Of a DNA stretch of 21,936 bases, positions 1 through 11,300 are shown in pieces. Each line of letters begins with the position of its first letter. Within the stretch, counting starts at the first letter, position 1. The notes beneath the pieces were generated by a model that was not told the DNA's origin, did not search any database, and worked only from the letters and a program-made list of their open reading frames with translations. This DNA is from a virus, in the IMG/VR virus record IMGVR_UViG_3300006737_000259, positions 1 through 21,936 of that record. One strand, written 5' to 3'. The translations under genes and the position numbers were made by a program.

Positions 1-1268
1 GACATAATATTACGACCAGGTGCATATACATCAACTCTTTCTTCAAAATTACTAAAAACTGCTTTAGTTTCTGATACTGTTGCTGCTGTTGCACCAACGT
101 TTATCATATTAGTTGTAGTACCTGGTGTCCCTCCTCTAATTGGATAGTATGTTACTCCACTAACAGTTACACTATTATTATAGTCTTCACCACCACTAAC
201 ATCAGTTGGCATATAATCATTTCCAGCAGCAGAACAAAAAATCACACCATCATTCATACAATCTATTATATCTGCGTCAACAGATGCTACAATTTTATTA
301 AAATTAGGAATAGTGGAACTGCCTGGAACGGAAATTCTTTTTGATTGTAATGTAGTTTTCTTTTGCGAATCAGTCTGACCACTAAGGTTTGTTGAATATT
401 CAGTTCTATATTTTACAGCAGTAACTGCTGATAAATTTGGTTCATCACTAAACTCTGCAAAACTCCAACTATTATTAACAATTGTTGGATTTCTTCTACC
501 AGTTGCAGCATTTATTGGTTTATTATTATGAAAATGTCTAATATATTCATACATAATATTATACCAAAATAAACCACTTATACCATTACCACCACCAGCA
601 TCTGATGCAAATGACATGTTGTAAATATTAGCATCTCTTGCCCAACCTTGAGTATTTCCTGCAACTGTACCTGCAACATGAGTTCCATGACTACTAGTGC
701 CACCAGTATAAACATATGTTGCTGCAGTATTACCACTATAACCTAAAGCAGCACTATATTGAAACCAATTAAATTCAACTGCTCTATTACTTCCACTTCC
801 ATTTGGATTTGCTTTAAACTCTGGATGACCAAAATTGATATGACTATCAACAATTATCACATCTACATTTTTACCAGAACTTGTTGTATTGTATGAACCT
901 GTTTGTTGCGATGTTCCATTACTGCCCCAAGATGCAGTTGCTTGTCCATCAATACACCTTTTAATTCCCCAATTTTTATCAGCAGCACCATCAGGAGTTT
1001 TATCCCAATCACCATTTTGTGCAGACGACCATAACTCTTTAGTATTTAATGCAACATTTTCTTCACATGCTAAAACTCTAGAGTCATTTAATAATTCAGT
1101 TGCTTCAGTATCAGATAAAGTAAAAACTGTATTTCTACTTTTAGGTCTCATCAAATCACATGTACATGCCCTACTAGGAATAGAACCACTCCCACTAGAA
1201 GCAGTCATTTCATTACAAAAAGTTGTTTTATCAGAAAAATTATTAAGAGTGACTATATACTCTTTCAT
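1..1268 (-). CDS. Subtilisin-like serine protease (S8 family), C-terminus cut by window edge
   Basis: The reading frame is open from the ATG at 1268 to the left edge (422 codons visible). Residues 1-71 look like an I9-type propeptide, starting MKEYIVTLNN and ending in RVLACEEN. The catalytic Asp is D141 in VIIVDSHINFGHPEF, the catalytic His is H194 in SSHGTHVAGTVAG, and the oxyanion-hole Asn is N350 in CSAAGNDY. The catalytic Ser (usually in GTSMA) would follow the last visible residues, VYAPGRNIM, and lies outside the window. The S8 fold cleaves peptide bonds; in a phage tail operon a role in virion maturation or host-surface degradation is inference. A strong GGAGG (1274-1278) sits 5 nt before the start, and the ATG directly follows the stop of the fibre-like gene, so the two are probably translationally coupled. 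Asp is followed by Ser-His rather than the usual Thr/Ser-Gly. Whether it is active cannot be judged without the Ser. Confidence 0.88.
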   Translation of the reverse strand, partial: MKEYIVTLNNFSDKTTFCNEMTASSGSGSIPSRACTCDLMRPKSRNTVFTLSDTEATELLNDSRVLACEENVALNTKELWSSAQNGDWDKTPDGAADKNWGIKRCIDGQATASWGSNGTSQQTGSYNTTSSGKNVDVIIVDSHINFGHPEFKANPNGSGSNRAVEFNWFQYSAALGYSGNTAATYVYTGGTSSHGTHVAGTVAGNTQGWARDANIYNMSFASDAGGGNGISGLFWYNIMYEYIRHFHNNKPINAATGRRNPTIVNNSWSFAEFSDEPNLSAVTAVKYRTEYSTNLSGQTDSQKKTTLQSKRISVPGSSTIPNFNKIVASVDADIIDCMNDGVIFCSAAGNDYMPTDVSGGEDYNNSVTVSGVTYYPIRGGTPGTTTNMINVGATAATVSETKAVFSNFEERVDVYAPGRNIM

Positions 1269-2315
1269 TTATGCCTCCGCTTGTATCAGAGTTAGAGTTA
1301 CTGTAATTGCACGAGCAGAAGAATCCTTGTTGGTTACTTTTGCATAAACAGTTGTGCTAGGAGTTCCTTCATCACTCCATCCAAAAACTCCTGGCGACAT
1401 ATTGAATGTGCTTGCCCCTGCAGTTGTAGTTAAAACTTCTGCAATAACACCTGAACCTGGTGTAGGATCTGTTCCCTCTGTTCTACTAGCATCATTTCCT
1501 CTAGTAACAGTAGATGTATAAAGTCTAACCCAAGCAGGATGATTTACTGCTATTTTAAGCAAATGATATCCTTTGAATGCATTAGTTATATCCAAATCAC
1601 CTGAAGCAGCAGCATTAAGAGAAGCAGTGGTAGCACTCTTTGTAGTTCTGGATTGTAGTGATCCTCCACCACCAGCAATGGTGATTGTTTTTGTTGCTCC
1701 TGTTCCCGATGCTACAACACCAGATCCAACAAAATTAAGTGTTGTTGCTAAAGTTGATAACGCAGAACCTTCATCTTGAACTGTTATTCCAGATCCACCA
1801 CCACTAGCATTAATAGTGACCGCACCAGTAGCACCAGATACCGTTACATTACTTCCTGCTACTATTGATGTTACAATTCCTGTTATATTTGTACCATTAA
1901 TTGCTGCTGCTGTTCCAGTTAATTTGGATGCATTAAGAGAAGTTATTCTACCAGCAGGAACTGTGCCGCTATTTAAATTACTTGCATTTAAATTACCATT
2001 AAATGAAGTAGCAGTTACAACTCCAGCAGCACTTATATTATTAAAGAAAGATGTTCCTGTAGTGCTAATACCTGCAATACTTCCACCACCACCTCCACCA
2101 CTAGCATTAATAGTGACTACACCAGTAGCACCAGATATCGTTACATTATTTCCTGCAACTATAGAAGTTACAATTCCTGCTAGTAAATTAGTTCCATCAC
2201 CTAAAAGATCATAAACCTCAGTAAAGTTAGAATTAATTGCATTTGCACCTGCAAGCAATGTGCTACCATCTCCCGCATTTGGTGCTGACCCCGTGTTTAT
2301 CCCTACTTTAGCCAT
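1269..2315 (-). CDS. Tail-fibre-like structural protein with internal repeats
   Basis: This 348-residue protein has a modular, low-complexity make-up. Residues 1-45 match an N-terminal module I know from many marine phage structural proteins (NAGDGSTLLAGANAINSNF, then TEVYDLLGDGTN). Two copies of a glycine/valine/threonine repeat follow at about 46-73 and 145-172, each reading close to VTSIVAGNNVTISGATG and ending in a Gly-rich linker. Residues from about 245 to the end form a distinct C-terminal domain (HLLKIAVNHPAWVRLYTST to LTLIQAEA) that could be a trimeric beta head. There is no signal peptide or membrane segment. The gene lies 36 nt after the giant structural gene and abuts the protease gene, suggesting an accessory fibre or decoration protein at the tail tip or capsid. 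No good Shine-Dalgarno is visible. The exact role is unknown; the structural class is likely. Confidence 0.75.
   Translation of the reverse strand: MAKVGINTGSAPNAGDGSTLLAGANAINSNFTEVYDLLGDGTNLLAGIVTSIVAGNNVTISGATGVVTINASGGGGGGSIAGISTTGTSFFNNISAAGVVTATSFNGNLNASNLNSGTVPAGRITSLNASKLTGTAAAINGTNITGIVTSIVAGSNVTVSGATGAVTINASGGGSGITVQDEGSALSTLATTLNFVGSGVVASGTGATKTITIAGGGGSLQSRTTKSATTASLNAAASGDLDITNAFKGYHLLKIAVNHPAWVRLYTSTVTRGNDASRTEGTDPTPGSGVIAEVLTTTAGASTFNMSPGVFGWSDEGTPSTTVYAKVTNKDSSARAITVTLTLIQAEA
1798..1881. repeat. 84-bp direct repeat, copy 1 (inside fibre-like gene)
   Basis: This stretch is matched with few differences by 2095-2178, exactly 297 nt (99 codons) away, so the reading frame is kept. 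It encodes the Val/Thr/Gly-rich repeat and its Gly linker. The differences are mostly silent or conservative, which suggests duplication followed by selection on the protein. Confidence 0.9.
2095..2178. repeat. 84-bp direct repeat, copy 2 (inside fibre-like gene)
   Basis: Second copy of the repeat at 1798-1881, offset 297 nt. This copy has a longer glycine linker (GGGGGGS). Recombination between the copies would delete 99 codons in frame. Confidence 0.9.
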
Positions 2316-2337
2316 TATTGATAGTTTAAGTTTGAAA

Positions 2338-2345
2338 TATTTAGA
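2338..2345 (-). promoter_or_regulatory. Possible T4-type late promoter
   Basis: The minus strand reads TCTAAATA, one base off the T4 late consensus TATAAATA, in the 36-nt gap before the fibre-like gene and about 22 nt before its ATG. In AT-rich DNA such a match can arise by chance. Position is the main support. Confidence 0.25.
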
Positions 2346-2351
2346 AGATTA

Positions 2352-5300
2352 CTAAACATCATAATTTTTAAAACTCAATCTATTAGTTCTGGTTACTAGA
2401 GGTCCAGTATTAATTCCAAGAACTCCATTTTGACCTTCAAATGTATATGTGTTAGTTTTACTTCTTCCCTTGACATCTATTCTACCCCAACTAAATTCGC
2501 CTAAGAATGGTCTATTGATAAATGGACCAGTGTAACCTATTGATACATCAGAACCTCCACCAATATCAGAATTTTGATTATCAAAGCTATAATTTGTAGA
2601 ATCAAAATATATCGATGATGACGAGAAGTTAAATGTAGATATTCCACTTATTCTAGTCTCAACTCTAACAACACTTGTTAAAGCAGTTCCAACAGTAGAT
2701 ATTCCTATGTGAGTATTTGCAACACTAACGATAGATGCAGAATCTACTTGATAAACATTATCAAAGAAAGACTTACCTGTTGCAACTATAGTATTATCTA
2801 AACTTCTAGAGATTATAGAGGTTTGTGCAAATCCAATATTTGAATTATTGATTACAAAGTAATCACCAATACTGATGCCACTTAATGTTGTTGCTGTACC
2901 TACAATATCAGAGTCTCTTAAGAAAGAGTTTTGAGGAATATAGAAATCAAATATTAGTTTATCAATATTTGATGAAACAGTAGTTCCAAATCCAACAACT
3001 GTTCCAGAGTCCCCATTATAGGAAGATACTGTGTTTGTTTCGGTAATTAATGTAGGAGGATCGATAAGAACCTGTGGAGCAGATGTATATCCTGTTCCTC
3101 CATAAGTTACCGATATTGAAGTTACTTGACCATTAGAAATAGCAGCAGTTGCTGTTGCTGTTGATCCTATTCCAGTAGGTGTTTGTATAGAAACATTAGG
3201 AACACTTACATATCCAGAACCTGAACTTACTACGCTAATTGAAGTAACAGAACCACTTGATATAGTAGCAGATGAAATTGTTCCAATCTTGTCTTGTTGA
3301 GATGTTATCGTTACTTTGTCTTGTACGCTCTCTCTAACACTAGCACTAGCATTTTCATTTACTGGATTAAAGAATGGTCTAATATTATCAACAAAGAAGG
3401 AAGTTGACCCTATACCAACTGATTTTAATATTACAGTTGCTGGATGTATATTTGGTTCATAAAACTCTCTATCCTTACCTATTTCAACATCATTAATAAT
3501 TCTATCTTCTGTTTGTCTACAAAGTTTCACAGGACGTATTAAAGTTTCATCTTCAGTATTACCTGGTCCAAAGTATGGATTGGTGGATACAATATCTGTT
3601 GAATCAATTCTGGTAACAATTCTTTCCTCTTCTTGCACATTTGGTGTTTGTCCAATTGATGCATCAAAATTAATTGTTAAATCATCACCCTTTTTAACTG
3701 TTTCAATAACACTTCTTGGTTTTACGTCAATAGCACCACTTCCCTTATAGAATATAACTTTACAAGTATCTCCTACTTTAGGTGCTTCAGTAAATGTAAT
3801 TATACTTCCTCCTGTAAAGGTATAACCTTTACCTGGAACTTGAAGTACATCATTAACAAATACTAATATAACATCTTGAACATTTATTTTAGAACCTACT
3901 GCAGCAATAATAGAAACGATTTCCCCATCTTTTTCTAATTGGAAAGCAACCGTTTCTCCATCAAAGAATTTTTCTGGACTATCTAATGGTTCTAATTGAC
4001 CTAATGACCAACCATTGAATTCATCACTAAAGATTTCGTCAATTGTTAATTGGAATTCTTTATATGAACTTGTAGTTGGGATTCCTGTTGCACCACCAAT
4101 AGGCAATGTTAAAATTTCCCCAATACCAAATCCATATCCAGTATTCTGTATATTAAATTCCGTTACACTAGAACCTTGTCCTACAACAACGTCAACAACC
4201 GCATCTGAACCTACACCTGAGACTGAATTAGAACTATATTGTAGAGGTATGCCTGTATATGATAATGGATTATCAAAGATAATATCTAATGGTTTTTCAA
4301 CTTTACCGCATCTAGAATATGTGTGTGCTCTAGTCGAAATTCCTGTATTAACTACAAATTTCTTGTTAGTCAATACTCTAAGAACATTAGTTCCATTGAA
4401 TGCAGAATCTCTGCCAGTGCCAGAGTTATTAACTGCTCTTGGTGCTATAATAGCTCCCTGTGCAGTTCCTCCAGATGAATAAAATGTAGGTACTGTAGAT
4501 ACGCCTGCATTAACTTCAAATTCAGTAGCACTATTAACTGCAGTAACAGGGGTTCCGCAATACACAGGATCTGTAGTTCTTGGGTAAACATGTGTAGAAC
4601 TGCCGTTATCTAAACCACACGTAAATGCTAGTCCTGCTAATACAACGTCACTTCTTTGACCTGTTGTAGACAATCCGTGAGCAGCTGCAGTAGTAACTGT
4701 CATAATACCAGTTACATTGTTATAAATTGCATTAGTAACATTAACTGAAGTAGCACCACTATAATTACAAGTAAATACTATACCAGATAGTTTAATTTCA
4801 TCATTTCTTTGCAATCCATGATTTGCTGACGTGGTTACTGTTGTAATACCTGTAGTATTATCATAAAGAACATTAGAAATATTCTTTGGTGCATAGAATA
4901 CATGATCAGTGGTTATACCAACGGAACTTACATGACCATCCGATATGGTTGCAGTTCCTATTTTAACAATCGATGCCCCTTCAAGACTTTCTCGCTGTAT
5001 TGATACATTAACAGTTTGTATTCCTGATCGATAACCAGAACCACTATTACCAATAGCAACAGAGGTAATTGTTCCTGCAGCAGATACAATTGCTGTTCCT
5101 CCAGCAGCAACTAATGGTTGATATCCAAATCCTTCAGTAGAACCAACAGAAAGTATAACACCTCCTAGAGGTAAAGATGTAAGATTTGCATCTGTTGTGG
5201 AAGATGCTGTTCCAACAAAACTAATAGATGTAATACCTGCATTTTCGCTTAAACTATATGATTGAATAGGATTTTGGAATACATCATTAACTAAGATTAC

Positions 5301-8300
5301 AGCATTATCATTTGCTATACCACTGACATTAGAACCTTCAGATTTTAATACAAAATCTTTTTTGATTCCATTAAACTCATGAGATACACTATCAAAAATA
5401 TAATTTTTTGAATATGTTTCATTAGAACTATTTTCAATACCAGAACGAAGGAATGATCTACCTTGGAAACTAGAACTAGTTGATATACCTGTCCAATCTC
5501 TACTATCAGGTGGATTTGTTGATGTGCTTAGTGGTAGATTTCCAAATGGTGCTTCAATAAAATTAAGAACATTTTCTACAATGTTATAATTACCATCAAC
5601 TTTAGTAACTAAGGATGATGTAGAATGACCTGCTATGGAGGTTCCCATCCAACCTCTACGCACTCTAATATTAGTAGCACTTCCAATACCAACACCTTCA
5701 ATCTTCATTATCTCACTTCCAATCCTAATTAAATCGCCACCGAAGAATGATGTGATCCCTGTAAATGGAATAATGTCAGAAGTTGTAAATACTTGATTTG
5801 CAATAGTTGTTGTTACAGCAGTTGCTACAACTGGTGATTGAATTATATTATCTAAACAAAGAAGAACTTTTGCATTTTGATTTGTTGATACAAATCTATG
5901 CGATGTTCCAATACCTACGCTCGTGAGGTCAACTGTTTCTGGGATTGAAAGTAATGCTTTTTGTGCAGTCTCTGCAATTTTTATCTTATTATCATCAACT
6001 TTTACTGCAAATACATTAGATGGTAATTTATCAGTTGTACCTATCCCAACAAATCCATTAGTAGCAGAAATACCAATTGCTTGAGTTGTACCTGCACCAG
6101 CATGAACATAATTAATTTTTTCACCACTTACAAAGAAGTGATTTGGAATTTCAATTGTATCATTTGCAGTACTAACTACTTGCGAATTAGAAGCATTGAA
6201 ACTTCTTTCAAATATTGGAAGTCCTGCATGAGTTAAATTAAAAGCACGTTTGATATCTCTATCAGTTCCTGTATATGATCCAGATTCAACTTCAATAGAT
6301 GAATTGTTTCCAAAATCAACAACATCTTTTTCATCATCTTCAATTCTTAATGCATTCATAAACACCTTAACATTAGTTGCAGTGTTAGGAAGTGGAGTAA
6401 ATAATAATCGAGTATCATTACCATTTAAATCTGTATGGAATGTTCCTAATCCAGAAAGAGTTAAATTTTCTGTGGTTGTAATAACTGCATACTCATCCGT
6501 AGTGTAAGTTTCTGTAGAATCGTTAATTACAATTAATTCTGCTATAGCAGACTCATTATTAGTAGTATCAGTTACTTGAATATTAAAGTAAGCAGAACTA
6601 TACAAATCATTAGTATCCTGTGTATTAGGATAAGAACCAACAACATTTGCAGTTGGTGATCCTGAAGATGCTATTTGAGTAGATCTACTTGTTAATCTAG
6701 CATGTTTCAAATCAATAGTAGAAGCTGCACTTACTGCTTCATTTGAATTAGCAACTACAAGTGCATTAACAACTGCAGTTGTTCCAATTCCAGTATTGGG
6801 GTGGAAATTAATATTAAAATTAGAACCACTAATTTCTGCAGAATATGTTCCAAACCCTGTAATATCTACATTGTTTAGAGTGGTTGTCATCTCTCCATAT
6901 TCAAGAAGTTGAACATCGGTTCCATCATGAACAATATTTAATTCTTCAAATTCAAACTCATCCAGTAATCCAACTTCTTCACTATTAGCAGTAATTTGTA
7001 AAACAACTTTAGCTGATGTATAAGTTTTTCCAATTGATACAATAGTTGTAGATGGATTTGATTTTGGAACTAATGTGCTGTGAGAATCTATTAATGTAGT
7101 TCCTAATGCAGTTGATCCTACACTCGCAAGATTATCATCTAAGTTATATGATAAAGATACTATATCATAATCGTTGACTGTAGACTTATTTGGGAAGAAT
7201 AATAATTGTCCATCAGATCCAACAATAGAGAAATCAAATGCTCCCATATCATACTGACTTTCAATTCTTCCATATTGATTAATATATCCAAACGAACCAT
7301 CATGAATTAAATCGACAATCATCAATTGTCTTTGACCAGTAAACCTTTTATCTCTAACAAAAGTAATATACTTTTTAGCTCTATGATCTATAAGAGGAAA
7401 TGTATCTACGACACTGAATGGGGTAGAACGTGGATTACTATTAAATGATCCACTCATATCATCTATTGAAAGAACTCTATTTCCAATAGACTCTTCGTAA
7501 TCAGATAATATTCTACTAGAAAATATTATTTTATCCGAAATAACTCCTGAAGGAGTGTTAATTGAATTTTCTTTTACTAAATCAAAGTCATTAACACAAT
7601 TTAAATCTACTTGACTAATTAAATCATTTACGATATTTAAGTAAGTAGTCTCTGTATTTAAACCAACTGATATTGGTCTTTCTTGAGTAGATTCAAGTTG
7701 GAAATCTGCAAACTTTTTATATCCTAATGTATGGTTTAAAGCACTAACAACATCATCCCAATCACGGAATGCAACTTTAGATTTTAATGAGTATGAGAAG
7801 TTTTGATAGTAATCATTATCTTGTATTCTTTGAGTATCATTATTTAAATAACCAGAAGTTGTTTCCCATCCATTTTCTACTTTAGAGAATGAATCTATTT
7901 TTAAACTAGCATCATATTGAGATACATCTTTAGCAACACCTTGAGTTTTAGATGATACTCCTTTAATAACTTGATCTTTTTTAAATACATCTTTAGAAGA
8001 TACTACTAAAGTTTCATTGCTAGGATCCCAAGTTTCTACAATACCTTCAGATAAATCTGCAGTTACTTTTTCCCCTATAAAGTAATCGTTAGTTGATAAC
8101 TTTATATCAAATAATGGGAAATGTTTTTTAGGTATTACTCTTGCAGCAGTAGAATTTTTTGGATCATAAGTTCCAGGAAACTCTCCGACTAACAAACTAT
8201 TTGCTAAACTGAAAGTTACTATTCCAATCCCACCAAGATTTGGATCAACTGAGCTTACTGTAAATAACTCATAATCATACTCAGCAGAATTAAATCCTCT

Positions 8301-11300
8301 TTGAGTAGTACCAATACCAACACTAACATTTTCAATTAATATTTTATCACCAGTTTCAAACGGGAATGAATTTTCTGTACTAAATCCAACAGATAAAGTT
8401 AATGTAACATCCTTTGTTGTTGAATTATATCTGACAGTACTGATACCAACTCCATTAGAGTTTTGAGTAGGGATAATTTCAGGAGTAACTTGACTAATAC
8501 CAGTTGTATTTTTTAAAATAGAAACTTGAGGATCACCTAACTTATAAGTGATATCTATATCAGTTATTTGCTTTTTAGTTTCTCCATCAAATACTAATAA
8601 TTTAGGAGCAGTCGAATAACCTCTACCAACAGATGAAATTCCAATTGATTCAAATGATGTTAAAGATTTTAAATCTATAATTTGAGGTAAAGCAACCGAT
8701 GGACTTAATGTTGTATCTGAGGGGAAATTAAATCCAATATTTTTTATTTCTGTTTTCTTAATTACACCTATACTTGTACTTGCAGCACTAACAACTGCAT
8801 TTTTACCAAAAAATGTCGTAATGGTTGAAATACCAGGTACTACCTTATAATTTCTTCCAGCATCTTTAATACGGAATTTTGAAATTGCACCATATGCAGT
8901 TTTTGATGTTGTTGTGTATTTAAGAACAGAAGCAGCATCAGTATATGTATTTCTTTCTGGGAATTGTTTTACGGTATATGTAAATGAACTAGTTGAACCA
9001 ACGCCAACTGTAACTTTATGTTCTCCATTGTATAAACTACCCTTTACTTGAATTTCATCACTGTTTGGAACTTCTAAATCAATAATTGGATTTTGTTTTG
9101 CTAAAGGAGAATCTCCTTCAAATACAGGTTCTAATTTATAGAATAAAGTTTTGGGAATATTGTTATTAACTGTTAAAGAAATTTTTGCATCAGAAGTAAT
9201 ACCAATCGCACCTGTTTGTTTAACTTCAAATGCATCACTATCTTTAGTTTTATTAAATTGCTTAGTTAAATTTCTGTCATTATAGAAATTAAAATTAAAC
9301 GCAGAGAATGATACTCCTTGATTTACATATCCTAAAGAATTATCTGAAAGATTAAAATCTACTACAGAATCTGCAAATACTTTTATTGGAGGATTTACTG
9401 GATTGATAGTTCCTGTTCCAGTATTTTGTAAATTAACAATAATTGGTTTAATTATTGTTGAATTATAATAAGTATCTGATAATTTAATTGTATTTGTATC
9501 AATTACAACAACATAATAAATCCTATCATTACTTAAACCTGATATGGGTGTTGCTGCAGTATGAATTACTTTTTGACCAGTAGAATATCCATGATCCAAT
9601 ATTCTTATAGTGTTATTAGGAACATTAATATCCGCATCAGCAAAATCTCTAGGATTTATTATAATTCTTCTATTAAAATCATTATATAAAACATTAAATG
9701 TAGCAGCAACCGATGGATTTACATCAATAATTACTTTATCATCTGTAACCAATCCATGAGAACTTCCAGCAGAAACAGTTATTAAATTTCTCGTTACAGT
9801 TCCTGTTATTGGTTTGTAATTAGTTTTTAAACTATGAAATACTCCTGTTCCTATTCCAGAAAACGCTAATGTACTAGCACTTGTTTCAACTCCAACAAAA
9901 CCACCTGTAGTTCCTAAACCAACACGAACGGTTGCTACACCAACTAAGTCGGATGTTATTTTTGCAGCAAATAATGTTTGACTATCAACTAAATCGAATG
10001 AAGTAGAACCATTATCAACTTTTAAAGGAGTTCCACCATTAGCAAAATATGTTAATTGATCACCAGTTTCTAATCCATGATTTTTTAAGAAAATAGATTT
10101 AGTTGGTATGAATAAACTAGTTACGCCAACACCAGGTCTATTAAAGAATACAGTACTACCAATTCCAACACCAACATCTGTTCCCTGTGCTACTGTTTCG
10201 GTAGGATTGAAATAAATTTCTTTATTTCTTTTCGCCTTTGAAGTTGTTTCAATACCAGCATTAATTGTAATAATACGAGGTTTTTTACTTACTACGGTAG
10301 TTACCGTATGTTGTATCCCAACAGTTCCCTCTTGACCCCGTAAGGCTCTTACTCTACTAAAACCTTTTTCTACATTTAAAACTTTAATATTTTCATCACC
10401 CACTTCAAGAATATCATTTTCCGTAAGATCTTCAAAATTACCAGATAAATTAAAGAAAGTAACTACTCCTGTTGTTGCTACATTTTCTACAGCAATTGTA
10501 GTAGTTCCTATACCAGTTAAAGCAAAACTGGATGTAGATATTCCAGCATCATAATCTCCTTCCAATCCAGAAGAAGTTGTAGACAATCCAGATAAAACAA
10601 CAATTTCTAAGTTATTAAAATTATGAGGACTATCACAAATAACATCCCACTTACCCGTTGAATTGGGATATATTTCAGTATTGTTGATTGCACTTATACC
10701 ACCACTAACTTGGTTGATAGATTTTCCTAAAATATCAGATACGATTACATTTGCACCAAAACCTTGTTCTGTTTTTTCAAATACTATGGAGTCTCCAACT
10801 TGATAAGATTCACCAGATGTTTCGATACCTATTTTTTCTATTACACCAGGTAAAATAGATTTAACATCTATTTTTTGTGATAAATTGTCAGGTACATATG
10901 CATAATTATATCTGGTAACTTGATTCTCTATCAAATTATAAGGAGTTGTATTTCTACGGAAAGAAGACTTATCTAAATTAAAGTCTGTTTGATTTGAAAA
11001 AATACTAAAGTTAAAATTATTTGGAATAGATTGATATGTATTACCTATTAAATATGGGAATACTGGTCTTTTAAACTTATCAAAAGTCCCTGCGGAATCT
11101 GCATTACCTGGTTCAAGAGTAGTAAAGTAAGCATAAGTTCCTTTTGGAAATTCTGGTGTTACACAAAATCTTCCATTGTTTTCATCAAGAACAGACTCAT
11201 CTTTAACTTTTTTGTAAGAAAAATCATTTACAAAAAATCCTAGAGGGTATATTGAAACTGATGGTCTATTTGGTTGTAACTTTAATGAATATCCAGATTT

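Noticed and set aside
889-2214. Open frames on the plus strand at 889-1347, 1573-1779 and 1816-2214
   Set aside because: They are antisense to the protease and fibre-like genes, have repeat-derived proline/valine-rich translations and no ribosome sites.
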